DNA from: a virus
DNA length: 36,688 nucleotides
Virus record (IMG/VR): IMGVR_UViG_3300043427_000721
Location: 1-36,688 of that record
Strand: one strand, 5' to 3'
Below are positions 8,271-16,410 of the stretch, one piece after another. The position numbers and the translations under genes are program-made. The notes beneath the pieces were generated by a model. The model had not been told where the DNA came from and searched no databases. It worked only from the letters and a program-made list of their open reading frames with translations. Every line of letters begins with the position of its first letter. Positions within the stretch are counted from its first letter, which is position 1.

Positions 8271-8980
8271 AATTCTTTAGATAAAAAACAAACTGATTCA
8301 GAAACAGGCTCGTGTCCCGGATTGCCGTAATAAGCAAAGAACGTTGAATGAGGGTGCAATGGTTTAATACCTTCCTTTGCTAAAATAATACTCATTACCG
8401 ACTGATCATGCCTGTGACCTTTAACTCGCATATCTTCACTCACTTGTAACCCTTCATTTGACCAATCACCTTCATAACACCCTTTTAAATTTAATGCATT
8501 ATAATATTGCTCAAATAACTTACAAGCCTTTTCGTTTTTAAAATTAAACCCCATTAAACATGCCATAATCATTGAATGGTTAAATGAATCTTCACGCTCC
8601 ATTTCTAAATTTTGCAAACATTTATCACTTGTATATTGCCCAATGTTAAAACCTATATTGTCAAAAAATGCATATCCGTTTTTTTCAATATGACTTATAA
8701 AATCATTCAATGGTTTTTCAGCTACCAATATTGAATCCGCCCAAATAACAATGTCGTATTTACTTTTTAACTCATTGATAGCGTGTGGTTTAAAAGCATA
8801 GTGTTGATCTTTATGTTTAGGTGCTATTAAGTTATTTTCAGTAAATAAAATAAAGTCACCTTCAAAACCTACTTTAATTAAAGATTGTCGCAACCGTTCT
8901 GCACTCATGAAGTATTTATGAATGTTTGCATTCGGAAATCGAAAACATAAACTTGCGTATGTAACTATCGCGACCTTCAT
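8267..8980 (-). CDS. Putative glycosyltransferase (GT-A-like)
   Basis: This 237-aa protein starts with a typical first strand (MKVAIVTYASLCFRFP) and has a hydrophobic strand ending in IVIWADSILV (residues 77-86), where the Asp-Ser pair sits at the position of the DxD metal/nucleotide-sugar motif of GT-A enzymes. A later segment, RHDQSVMSIILAKEGI, resembles the acceptor-side region of galactosyl/mannosyltransferase-like folds. It abuts a family 2-type glycosyltransferase with a 1-nt overlap. Substrate and acceptor are unknown. It probably acts in the host cytoplasm with the rest of the cassette. Confidence 0.65.
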   Translation of the reverse strand: MKVAIVTYASLCFRFPNANIHKYFMSAERLRQSLIKVGFEGDFILFTENNLIAPKHKDQHYAFKPHAINELKSKYDIVIWADSILVAEKPLNDFISHIEKNGYAFFDNIGFNIGQYTSDKCLQNLEMEREDSFNHSMIMACLMGFNFKNEKACKLFEQYYNALNLKGCYEGDWSNEGLQVSEDMRVKGHRHDQSVMSIILAKEGIKPLHPHSTFFAYYGNPGHEPVSESVCFLSKEL

Positions 8981-9558
8981 TAATATAGCTTATTGTAATT
9001 ACTAAACCTATATTGATAAATAGGCTTGTCTATTTTATATTCAGTTTTAATCAAACCACTTTCTTTTAACTTCATGCAAAAATCAAAGTCTTCTTGGTAG
9101 CTTTTACTTGGGAATCCAATTTGTAAAGATATTGACCGCCTCATCGGTGTTATGTGGTTAGGAGGTCTTAAGTAAACCTCAACACCTGTTGAATAGTCCG
9201 CGCAATATTCCAAGTCCTTACTAATAAACCATTGTCTTAATTTAGTGCCGTTTTCGGTGTAAGTACCATTAATTGCAAATGAATCCGGACTTGTTTTAAT
9301 ACCTTCCAAAATATCTTTAACCGCAGTATCACTAATCCAATCGTCGTCATCTATAAACCAAACATAATCTCCTTTAGCATCATTCAAAAGCTTGTTTCTT
9401 TTCTCACCTGTAGTCATTGATCCAACTGGTGAGGCATCCCAAATAAGTTCAACCTCTTTGTTTATTAATTCTCCAATTTGCCATAATAAGTAAGTTGTAA
9501 GTTCTTTAAAAAGCAATTCACGTTGTGGTACTGTAGGAATCAATATACTAAGCTTCAT
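8980..9558 (-). CDS. Glycosyltransferase family 2-like
   Basis: This 192-aa protein opens with MKLSILIPTVPQRE, the standard first strand of family 2 glycosyltransferases. GEKRNKLLNDAKGDYVWFID leads to the IDDDDW motif (residues 69-74) carrying the DxD metal and nucleotide-sugar site. A downstream YQEDFDFCMKLKESG segment contains the likely ED catalytic base region. It overlaps the upstream FkbM-type methyltransferase by 4 nt. It is short but contains all core GT-A motifs. Donor and acceptor are not evident. Confidence 0.88.
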   Translation of the reverse strand: MKLSILIPTVPQRELLFKELTTYLLWQIGELINKEVELIWDASPVGSMTTGEKRNKLLNDAKGDYVWFIDDDDWISDTAVKDILEGIKTSPDSFAINGTYTENGTKLRQWFISKDLEYCADYSTGVEVYLRPPNHITPMRRSISLQIGFPSKSYQEDFDFCMKLKESGLIKTEYKIDKPIYQYRFSNYNKLY

Positions 9559-10217
9559 AGGTTTTTATTTTTCAATAGTATGTCACCTTGATAATCGCAT
9601 TCAATTTCAAAATCAGGTAATTTGTCTAAAATAGCCTGCAACCCTTTTTCACCTTGGTATAAATTACCAAGTGAGTATTCAGTATAAAAATACCTAACGT
9701 TTTTAAATGCCTTTTTACCTCCATTAATTAACTTTAATTCAGCTCCCTGTATGTCTGCCCAAACAAAGTCTATTATTTCATTTTCTAAATTTTGTTTTAT
9801 GAACGTATCGAATTTAATGGAGGTTGTTGTTTTTTCCTCAAACTTCATTTGATCCCAAAACTTCAAAACATCTTTAGGTTTGTTTATTGAAGATGATCCG
9901 TAATAGTGTTCGGTTACTTCATTGTTTACTATTTTTTGACCTCCCGATTCGTAAAATTTAACTTCACCGTCTACATTACCAATAGCCATGTTATAAATAT
10001 TGAACGTACCATTTGAGTAATTTTTTTTATTTGCATTAACCATGTCGAATAAACTTTTGACTGGCTCAAATGCGAAGTATTTAAACTTTTTGTTTTTTGA
10101 TTCCAATAAGTCTAAAATTTTATAAGAGTGGTATGCATCGCACATCCCAAACTCAAAAAACACTAATTCGTTTTTACTATCAATTATTTCGTTTATGTAT
10201 TCAAATATATCTTTCAT
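9555..10217 (-). CDS. FkbM-family methyltransferase (divergent)
   Basis: This 220-aa protein has a Rossmann-like layout. A strand and glycine loop VFFEFGMCDAYHSYK (residues 19-33) stands where a SAM-binding E/DxGxxxG is expected, followed by FAFEPVKSLF and IDFVWADIQGAELKLINGG, typical of FkbM methyltransferases (motif D-x-x-G-x-E/D). The SAM loop deviates from the usual GANxG. It overlaps a second FkbM gene by 4 nt and a glycosyltransferase by 4 nt. Such enzymes O-methylate sugars; here the target may be the glycan made by the neighbouring transferases. That link is inference. Confidence 0.8.
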   Translation of the reverse strand: MKDIFEYINEIIDSKNELVFFEFGMCDAYHSYKILDLLESKNKKFKYFAFEPVKSLFDMVNANKKNYSNGTFNIYNMAIGNVDGEVKFYESGGQKIVNNEVTEHYYGSSSINKPKDVLKFWDQMKFEEKTTTSIKFDTFIKQNLENEIIDFVWADIQGAELKLINGGKKAFKNVRYFYTEYSLGNLYQGEKGLQAILDKLPDFEIECDYQGDILLKNKNL

Positions 10218-10822
10218 CTCCTTAAAATTACATTCTCATTGTTTATGTGTACGGTCTTAAAGTCAAACACTTTCAAGTATTCCACAATGTCGGCTAACTG
10301 TTTTTGGTTGTGCTCAATGCAAATTAACCTTGTATTGGTTTTGTCTAAGTCTATTTGTTTTAAGATATTAAAGTCATAGCCTTCAGCATCAATAGTAATA
10401 AAGTCAAATGTTTGTGACTTGGTTTTTAATAGCAGTGTTTCAAAATTAACCGATTGTACTTTTACCTTTTGCCAATCAGTTGTTTCCTTCCACTTTTCGT
10501 AGTCTGTAGTCGATGCCGTACTAACAAGTGACGTGTCGCCTTTATTTAAGTGAGTGCCACAATCCCAAAACTCAATCTCACCTACTTGATCCGTTATGGC
10601 TACGTTATGCAAGTACACATCATCATGGTGCATGTAAAGGTCAAGCAACTTCATGTAAGTTACCGGTGATGGCTCAACTAAGTCACCACTCCAACCTAAT
10701 TCAATAAGCCTTCGTGAATTGCTTAAGGTTTGACCATCGTTTGCTCCAATGTCTAATAAGTGACCTTTAAAGTCACCGAAAAAGTCTGTTATTATTTTTT
10801 CCTCGTTATTCTGCGAATACAT
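10214..10822 (-). CDS. FkbM-family methyltransferase
   Basis: This 202-aa SAM-dependent methyltransferase has a clear motif I HLLDIGANDGQTLSNS (residues 21-36), a following acidic VEPSP strand (about 50-54) and a FITIDAEGYDFNIL motif characteristic of FkbM proteins. The start reads MYSQNNEEKIITDFF, common for this family. It overlaps a small gene upstream by 17 nt and a second FkbM gene downstream by 4 nt. Two methyltransferases side by side in a glycosyltransferase cassette suggest capping or decoration of a glycan. Substrate unknown. Confidence 0.9.
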   Translation of the reverse strand: MYSQNNEEKIITDFFGDFKGHLLDIGANDGQTLSNSRRLIELGWSGDLVEPSPVTYMKLLDLYMHHDDVYLHNVAITDQVGEIEFWDCGTHLNKGDTSLVSTASTTDYEKWKETTDWQKVKVQSVNFETLLLKTKSQTFDFITIDAEGYDFNILKQIDLDKTNTRLICIEHNQKQLADIVEYLKVFDFKTVHINNENVILRR

Positions 10823-11006
10823 TTTCTATTTCTTGTTTAACTTTTATATAATAATAGTAATAATAATTATTATTATCAATTAATCTAAGTTGTTCTGATA
10901 TAAGTAATTCTACAGCTATTAAAGCACATAGTTTTGCATTATCACATTCTTTACAGCTAAATGTAAATAATTCTATTAATTTATCTGCTTTTTCTTTTGG
11001 TGTCAT
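10806..11006 (-). CDS. Small helical protein with poly-Tyr tract
   Basis: This 66-aa protein begins MTPKEKADKLIELFTFSCKE with a Cys pair (C18, C21) and an AKLCALIAVELLI helix. Residues 45-52 form an Asn/Tyr run (NNNYYYYY) encoded by a TAT/AAT microsatellite. Short proteins of this layout occur in phages and hosts of Bacteroidota, but I cannot assign a function. The ATG overlaps a TAA in another frame (TAATG). It sits between two cassette enzymes and overlaps the FkbM gene by 17 nt. Confidence 0.7.
   Translation of the reverse strand: MTPKEKADKLIELFTFSCKECDNAKLCALIAVELLISEQLRLIDNNNYYYYYYIKVKQEIENVFAE
10846..10880. repeat. TAT/ATT trinucleotide microsatellite
   Basis: A run of mixed ata/ata-g/att trinucleotides with dyad symmetry encodes the Asn/Tyr tract of the 66-aa protein. 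Such tracts can vary in length between isolates. Confidence 0.7.
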
Positions 11007-11063
11007 TAATTAAGTATTGTGTTAAAAACTAAGTGCTGATCCTTTTTATTAATCACATAAATG

Positions 11064-11726
11064 TCAAAGCGGTAAATTAAACCCGAGTGCCTTTCTTTGG
11101 TGGTAAGTGTTGCCATCGATGGTGTAAAAACTTTCAGTGTGTTTATATTGTAAATCCAAACCAGCCCCGGTATTGTTTGGGTGGTCGTGGTAAAAAAATC
11201 GTTTATCCACATATTTATATTGATTTAATAGTTTTGCTACGTCTGTTTGTTCATTGTCGCACCATAGTGAAACGTATGCCGGATGATAAATATATCCAAA
11301 ACGCTTATAATAGTCCCGGCTCATGATTGACAAAGTTACTAATTTATCATTAGCAAAGCCATCCGGTAAATGAAGTAATCCGTAAAAATCGTTAAACTCG
11401 TCTAAAATTAATTTGTCAAAACCGTACTGAGTAATAACCATGTCATCGGACATATTAAAAAGTACATCCCAGTCATAGCTAATTAAATTAATATCCCTAT
11501 TGATAGCGTGTACTTTTGATTTGCTCGATCCGTAAACAACTGTAATATTACCGTGTGAATTAATATACTCACTTAGTTCTACTTTGTCAATGGTGGTATC
11601 GTCCGCATCCAAACTAAGCAAGATATGAAAGTCACCGACTGCCATTTCAAATATATTGTCTAAGCATTTAAGCATCTTTGCATAGCGCGAACGGCTTGCA
11701 AACTTAATCAGTAATTTCTTTTGCAT
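11064..11726 (-). CDS. Glycosyltransferase, GT-A fold
   Basis: This 220-aa protein starts MQKKLLIKFASRSRYAKMLK and shows LLSLDADD (residues 36-43) and a second acidic motif NMSDDMV (91-97), at the places of the nucleotide-binding and DxD sites of family 2-like glycosyltransferases. A later WCDNEQTDVAKL segment holds the probable acidic base region. It ends with TYHQRKALGFNLPL, a usual end for phage versions. It overlaps the upstream glycosyltransferase by 23 nt. Specificity cannot be read from sequence. Confidence 0.8.
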   Translation of the reverse strand: MQKKLLIKFASRSRYAKMLKCLDNIFEMAVGDFHILLSLDADDTTIDKVELSEYINSHGNITVVYGSSKSKVHAINRDINLISYDWDVLFNMSDDMVITQYGFDKLILDEFNDFYGLLHLPDGFANDKLVTLSIMSRDYYKRFGYIYHPAYVSLWCDNEQTDVAKLLNQYKYVDKRFFYHDHPNNTGAGLDLQYKHTESFYTIDGNTYHQRKALGFNLPL

Positions 11727-12315
11727 AAACTATTTTATTTATTTGCAGTGAGTTCTTAACCTCATCCACACTCAAACTTGGCTTGGCTTCTATTCCGTTG
11801 AATGCTCCATCCAGGTCAAGTGAGTGTATTAATTTTTCCGTTCCGTTCAAAGTCATGTACTTACTCGGTGTTAACCCGGCTTTGTAAATTCTGTGAGTAT
11901 ATCCTGCATGTTCAAATCCGTACCTGCCATAATTCCCAAAATAACCTACTTTATCGACGACTTCCTTTGTTAGGTACATAAACACACCACTACACTCAGT
12001 AAACACTGTATAAACGCCTTTATTGCTTGAAATACCATGATGAGGTTTCATGTATAGTAAATGGTTTAATCCGGATTCAATAAACGGAACGTGCCAATCT
12101 TTAGCAATCGGAAAGCAGTCATCGTCAAACAAGAATATATGTTCGCAATCCTTTAAGGCTTCTAAACATTCATTCTTTGCTTTACTAATGTTAGGGACAT
12201 CCTTTGCAATATACACTTTGCTATTTTCAGGAAGGTATTTTGTTACCTGCTCCAAACATAGTTTAAATATCTCAGGTCTCTGAAACGTAGTTATTCCGAT
12301 GCCAATCTTTCGCAT
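11704..12315 (-). CDS. Glycosyltransferase family 2-like
   Basis: This 203-aa GT-A protein opens with RKIGIGITTFQRPEIFKLCL, followed by ISKAKNECLEAL and the metal-binding FLFDDDCFPI (residues 61-70). Downstream, YGRYGFEHAGYTHRIYKAG resembles the acceptor and catalytic-base portion (GFEHAG) of family 2 enzymes that act on polysaccharides. It overlaps the large glycosyltransferase upstream by 25 nt and the next one downstream by 23 nt. It belongs to the glycan cassette. Donor unknown. Confidence 0.88.
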   Translation of the reverse strand: MRKIGIGITTFQRPEIFKLCLEQVTKYLPENSKVYIAKDVPNISKAKNECLEALKDCEHIFLFDDDCFPIAKDWHVPFIESGLNHLLYMKPHHGISSNKGVYTVFTECSGVFMYLTKEVVDKVGYFGNYGRYGFEHAGYTHRIYKAGLTPSKYMTLNGTEKLIHSLDLDGAFNGIEAKPSLSVDEVKNSLQINKIVYAKEITD

Positions 12316-13367
12316 ACTTGTTTTCTGATTTGGTTTGTTTTTTGTAGATCAAAGTTAGTCAAAATATGTTCATGTAAAATATTAGCCATGTCTTCACGGT
12401 AACTTTTTTCCATTAATTTTTTAGCGTGGTGATAAAAGTCGATAGGCTTGTCGGCATACAATACACCCGGTATATTTTTGTAAGGATCAACATACGATGA
12501 AATAACCGCGCATTTCTTTGTGCCGGCTTCAACTATTTTTAACTCAGACTTGCAAGCGTTAAATTCGTTTGCTTTAAGTGGGACCATTGCAACGTCCACA
12601 TGATCGTACATAGTACCGTAAGTGTTTACAGGTTGCGCCCATAACCTCCGGTATTTCTTAAACATTGAGTAGTGTTCTTGCACTTGAGTGTTTTGTTTTA
12701 AATAATCCACGTAATCCCGATCAAGTGCCCTGTAGCTATCCGTCAACCGTTCTTCTATAAATTGATAGTGCCCTGCGCTATTTGTGTTATAACCCCCTAA
12801 CAATATTTGATAGTCAAGTTTTTGGTGCATTAAAGTTGTCGGTGCTTGCAAAATAGTAGCATCCTCTTTGTGGTGCACTCCGCAAATGTAGGCAAACCTT
12901 ACAAGCGGATGTTCTAATTTAGAAGTCTGCCATTGCTTTTCACGTAAGTCCAAACAGTTAGGTACTACGTAAACTTGTTTATTGTGAACACGTATTTTAG
13001 ATGCTAATCGTTCAGTGGTAGTAAATACCGCATCCGAATACTTAATCGCTTCAATTGTTTGTGTAGTTACCTGGTGAATCCGGTATTTAATCCACTCCGC
13101 GTGTGTTTCAGGTAAGTTCCAATAGTCATCAATTTCAAATATTACTTTAATTCCTTTTGAATGCAGGAAGTCAATATACTCCTTTGTCTTACCTTTTAGG
13201 CTAACAATCCTTTGAAACACTACGATCTTAGTTTCGCTTAAGTCCATGTCCGGACTGAATCCCTGAGCGGACACTACCTTCATGCCTTTGTTTAGTAAGT
13301 CTAAAAAAGGTATAAGCATACGGTGATGCCAAAGCCCACCTTCATGATTTCGAATAAGTAAGATCAT
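12291..13367 (-). CDS. Glycosyltransferase, GT-B (family 4-like)
   Basis: This 358-aa protein has two Rossmann-like halves. The N-terminal half has LIRNHEGGLWHHRMLIP and a FEIDDYWN segment (residues 77-84), then SDAVFTTTERLA and a VVPNCLD linker (134-140). The C-terminal half ends with the donor-site motif CKSELKIVEAGTKKCAVISS (272-291), the E-x4-E-like pattern of GT4 enzymes. It overlaps the sigma-like gene by 26 nt and starts the glycan cassette. It probably transfers a nucleotide-activated sugar in the cytoplasm. Confidence 0.87.
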   Translation of the reverse strand: MILLIRNHEGGLWHHRMLIPFLDLLNKGMKVVSAQGFSPDMDLSETKIVVFQRIVSLKGKTKEYIDFLHSKGIKVIFEIDDYWNLPETHAEWIKYRIHQVTTQTIEAIKYSDAVFTTTERLASKIRVHNKQVYVVPNCLDLREKQWQTSKLEHPLVRFAYICGVHHKEDATILQAPTTLMHQKLDYQILLGGYNTNSAGHYQFIEERLTDSYRALDRDYVDYLKQNTQVQEHYSMFKKYRRLWAQPVNTYGTMYDHVDVAMVPLKANEFNACKSELKIVEAGTKKCAVISSYVDPYKNIPGVLYADKPIDFYHHAKKLMEKSYREDMANILHEHILTNFDLQKTNQIRKQVCERLASE

Positions 13368-13854
13368 ATTTGGTTTTAAGGTATGTTATGTATTCTTTTA
13401 AGTCCTTATTAATTGTCGGACGTGGTATGTTTAGTTTTTTAGCCAGTGACCGTTCTGAGCCTTCCTCAACGTACAAAGCAAGTAACCGTTTTTTGTACCA
13501 TTCGTCCTCGCTATCCGATTTGTAATCATGTGTTTCTGCCTCGATCCACTGTAGCATGTTTTCTTTTTCGAAGTTGTAAGTGTCACCGGATAGCTCTAAA
13601 CCGTTTAATTCCACGTTGGCTACCTTGCCCCATCTCTTGTAATTAATGTCATAAGCCTTTTTAAATTTATCCGAGTTGTAAACCTTGATGGCAAAGGCAG
13701 TAAAAAAATAAATAAGATTTTTAATGGTTGTAAGGTCTATGTTCTTTTCGTAGATGACTATTATTGTTTCTGAGTGCAGATCCTCCCAAAACGAATTGTT
13801 TTTCGTTATATTCTTGCAAATTGTTTTGTATTCCGGATTATAAAATACTTTCAT
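13342..13854 (-). CDS. Sigma-factor-like transcription regulator
   Basis: This 170-aa protein has an N-terminal helical part, CKNITKNNSFWEDLHSETII (residues 13-32), resembling the start of sigma region 2. A C-terminal segment, WYKKRLLALYVEEGSERSLA with KKLNIPRPTINKDLKEY (119-155), is a helix-turn-helix like sigma region 4. The two parts are joined by a polar linker. The layout is that of small sigma-like proteins in phages of Bacteroidota. It overlaps ninG by 4 nt and stands just before the middle/late genes, so it may redirect host RNA polymerase to late promoters. No direct proof of sigma activity. Confidence 0.65.
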   Translation of the reverse strand: MKVFYNPEYKTICKNITKNNSFWEDLHSETIIVIYEKNIDLTTIKNLIYFFTAFAIKVYNSDKFKKAYDINYKRWGKVANVELNGLELSGDTYNFEKENMLQWIEAETHDYKSDSEDEWYKKRLLALYVEEGSERSLAKKLNIPRPTINKDLKEYITYLKTKYDLTYSKS

Positions 13855-14207
13855 TCAAACCTTTGTAATAATTCTTTGAAGTCAAAGTTAAAACTTTTCG
13901 CGGATGTATTTTTAAGCTTTTCTAAAATGTCAAACCTTAATTCGCCTATTTCAATTTTTAACTTATTGCCAAACTCAAACTGCCTGCCATACTGCATGAC
14001 GTTACACGAGTAGCATTGAGGTCTGGCATTATCTTCATGCCACCGTACCGACTGATGTTTCCTGCTCCAAAAGTGACCGCATTGAATCTTAGACACTTCG
14101 TATTGTCGTCCGCAAGTGTAGCATTCAACCATGCCATTCTTTGCGTATTTATTGCGGATGTACTTTGAAAAGGCAACGTCTAACTTTTTAATTTCAACTT
14201 TTGTCAC
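13851..14207 (-). CDS. ninG: NinG/Rap-like recombination nuclease
   Basis: This 118-aa protein has a treble-clef zinc site formed by CYTC (C29, C32) and CYSC (C65, C68), with QCGHFWSRKH (42-51) and VRWHEDNARPQC (54-65) between. This matches the NinG (Rap) family, a structure-specific nuclease acting on Holliday and D-loop junctions. The C-terminal third is helical and basic. It overlaps the sigma-like gene by 4 nt. Upstream, 14208-14279 is a very AT-rich gap that separates it from the primase-helicase gene. Confidence 0.92.
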   Translation of the reverse strand: MTKVEIKKLDVAFSKYIRNKYAKNGMVECYTCGRQYEVSKIQCGHFWSRKHQSVRWHEDNARPQCYSCNVMQYGRQFEFGNKLKIEIGELRFDILEKLKNTSAKSFNFDFKELLQRFE

Positions 14208-14279
14208 GTAACTAATTGATACTTATTTTATTATGTTTATTTTGTTAAAAATTTAACCACATAAATAATTAAATTTTAA
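14208..14279. other. AT-rich intergenic gap
   Basis: This 72-nt gap between the primase-helicase stop and ninG start has no reading frame, hairpin or convincing promoter that I can support. A TTG near its upstream edge has no good TAnnTTTG box 19 nt downstream. Confidence 0.6.
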
Positions 14280-16133
14280 TCAAAACTCATCTTTTTCTCG
14301 CACAATAATATCCAAAAAATCTGAATTAACAATATTTTCGCTAACATTTGCTTTATTTATCTTTTGCACTGCCACCTCTATATAGTCTATTCCAAAGAAT
14401 ATGTAACGTCTTTTTCGCCTATCGTATTCAATTTGAATAGTGCCAGGAATACCTACTATTTTCTGCCTACGTATTTTTTTTGAACTTATTGTGCAAATAG
14501 GACTTGTTTTGTCCTCACCATGAAACGGACGGTGAAAAATTAGTATATTGTCCATTTTATTATTCCACATAGCACCGTCTGCAATGTCAAATACATCCGG
14601 CTCCGGATAGTTTAGTGAATCTTTGTCTTTTCGCATTGCTTTTGGATGCGCCACAATGACAAATAAAGTTTGGTTATTTTGAGCAAACCTCGCAAAGTCT
14701 GCAAGTAAGTACTCAAGGTATTTGTCAGACCTATTACCGTGACTTGCATAATCGTTGGTTAATTGGTTAAACGGATCTATTATGCAACCGTCTATCTTTT
14801 CTTTAATAATAAGCTCTAAGAATCGTTCTTTGATGTATTCCGGTGTTGGTGCAACTGTTTTAGGATAAACGTAGAAGATATGCTGCGAAATAAAGTCGTA
14901 CCAACGTTCGTATTCGCTTTGGTGTACTTTGGATGGATTGTCCGGTGTTAACCTCATGCCTAAACATATTTCAACAAGGTCATGGTAAAATTCAGCAGCC
15001 GGATTATCTTCAGGACTAAATAATGCAAACTTCTTACCTTCATGTAAAACCTGTAGAATAAGTAAGTATTTTAGAAATGTTGACTTACCATAGTTACCTA
15101 TACCGGACAATAGAGTGATTTCACCTTTTTTAAATTTAAACTGATTGTCAAGGTATGGCACGTGAGTAGTCATCGCGGATTCATAACCGTTGTTAAAAAT
15201 AGAAAGTGCCTCACTTTTGACATCCTCACCAAATATTACGTCCTTTGGTTTTATTTCAAGGTTGTAAATTTCATCGTCGATCTCTACTTCCTTGTTTGTG
15301 ATCTTACTTACAAGTGTTTCCTTTTCGAACACAGCCGTTCCAAATTGATTAGCGGATGACTTATATGCGGAGCGGATGCAACGTAAGGTTTCAAGCTTTG
15401 AAAAGTCATTTTCAGATGTTAGGAAGGAGCTATTAAAGTAAACCTCGCAATCACTTTCGTTTATTCCAAACCGGCAACAAGCGGATGCAAGTTTAAACAG
15501 GAATAAGTTACGCTCACCTGTACGAAATGCATCACCACGGTTAGAAAGCCATTTTAGTATGTTTTGAAATATTTCGTTTTGTGAATCTAAAGGTGTTACT
15601 TCTTTTACTTTCGTAACTTTAGTAACTTTCGTAAACGCTTTAACTGTTTGGTTTATAATTATTTGCGGATCATAACTTTCATAACAAACCCGGCTTACAT
15701 TAATTCCTGACTTGTCAACATCCGGGAATAGTTCATGCAATGCTTGGAAGTGTTCACGATGTTTTGAGCCATCTGAAATTAAAACAAGGCATTTCACACC
15801 ATTACCTGATGGGCTTAGCCATGTAGCTTTGACGTATTCGTAACCCGCTAATGTTTCTTTAAGTGCTTGGCATTCATCTACATAGTCAAAGTCTAAAACT
15901 ATGTATTTAGAATGTTCTATAAGGTCTGCATCCTTACGGTCTGCATTAAACTTACCTGAAAAGCAAACAGATGGAAGATTCTTTTTAAGTTCGTTAGCTC
16001 GTTCCTTGTCAATAGCTTGTCTAATTAAGCTAACTTGTTTCTCGCTCTTACCTTCCTTAATTCTTTGTAGTGCTTTATCTACGGTAATGTAGTGAGGTTC
16101 TTTTGAGAATATGTTTTTAAAAATGGTTATCAT
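14280..16133 (-). CDS. Primase-helicase, BT4734/VirE-like primase domain with DnaB-type helicase
   Basis: This 617-aa replication protein has two enzymatic halves. The N-terminal half carries the archaeo-eukaryotic-primase-like signature YIVLDFDYVD (D81, D83) and SPSGNGVKCLV (107-117), as in the BT4734/VirE N-terminal family. A helical middle (about 180-265) follows. The C-terminal half is RecA-like, with Walker A SGIGNYGKST (343-352), Walker B CIIDPFNQL (450-458) and a FVIVAHP strand (sensor region, about 485). It probably primes and unwinds DNA at the phage fork. It overlaps a 97-aa gene by 17 nt. Fused primase and helicase domains are common in phages of this host group. Confidence 0.9.
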   Translation of the reverse strand: MITIFKNIFSKEPHYITVDKALQRIKEGKSEKQVSLIRQAIDKERANELKKNLPSVCFSGKFNADRKDADLIEHSKYIVLDFDYVDECQALKETLAGYEYVKATWLSPSGNGVKCLVLISDGSKHREHFQALHELFPDVDKSGINVSRVCYESYDPQIIINQTVKAFTKVTKVTKVKEVTPLDSQNEIFQNILKWLSNRGDAFRTGERNLFLFKLASACCRFGINESDCEVYFNSSFLTSENDFSKLETLRCIRSAYKSSANQFGTAVFEKETLVSKITNKEVEIDDEIYNLEIKPKDVIFGEDVKSEALSIFNNGYESAMTTHVPYLDNQFKFKKGEITLLSGIGNYGKSTFLKYLLILQVLHEGKKFALFSPEDNPAAEFYHDLVEICLGMRLTPDNPSKVHQSEYERWYDFISQHIFYVYPKTVAPTPEYIKERFLELIIKEKIDGCIIDPFNQLTNDYASHGNRSDKYLEYLLADFARFAQNNQTLFVIVAHPKAMRKDKDSLNYPEPDVFDIADGAMWNNKMDNILIFHRPFHGEDKTSPICTISSKKIRRQKIVGIPGTIQIEYDRRKRRYIFFGIDYIEVAVQKINKANVSENIVNSDFLDIIVREKDEF

Positions 16134-16410
16134 GTGAAGCTTTTAAAAGTCGTTTTGTTTTAAGGTCATTAATTAATATTGATACGGAGTTCTCTTTTTT
16201 AAATATCCGCTTACCTAAAAAATAGTCATCTATAAGTTCAGACAATTCTTTAGAGGTTACATCAGGCAATAGTCTAATTAGTGTTTTAGCCATACCTCCT
16301 ATTAGTTCATCTGAGTATGGGTAGCTAATTATTAGGTTTAACTTAAAAATTTCTTTTCCAATGTTAAATTCCAAATCCGTTAAATTTGGATGAAGGCTTA
16401 TTTTTTCCAT
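16117..16410 (-). CDS. Small protein of unknown function in replication operon
   Basis: This 97-aa protein contains no recognised motif. It has a helical layout with LIGGMAKTLIRLLPDVTSKE and a basic C-terminus (ILINDLKTKRLLKASHD). The gene overlaps the initiator-like gene by 47 nt and the primase-helicase by 17 nt, so its product is made with both and may be a helicase loader or accessory factor. The loader idea comes only from position between an initiator and a helicase. Confidence 0.7.
   Translation of the reverse strand: MEKISLHPNLTDLEFNIGKEIFKLNLIISYPYSDELIGGMAKTLIRLLPDVTSKELSELIDDYFLGKRIFKKENSVSILINDLKTKRLLKASHDNHF

Noticed and set aside
11006-11212. 68-codon minus-strand frame overlapping the end of a glycosyltransferase, with its stop overlapping the next ATG (TAATG)
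   Set aside because: It is a shifted frame of the glycosyltransferase for most of its length and has no own ATG start in a useful place. The enzyme frame already ends with a normal-looking C-terminus.
14248-14283. Promoter in the gap before ninG
   Set aside because: The TTG at 14283-14281 has TGTGGTTA 19 nt downstream, which does not match the -7 box, and the TAAATTTT nearby lacks a TTG at the right distance.
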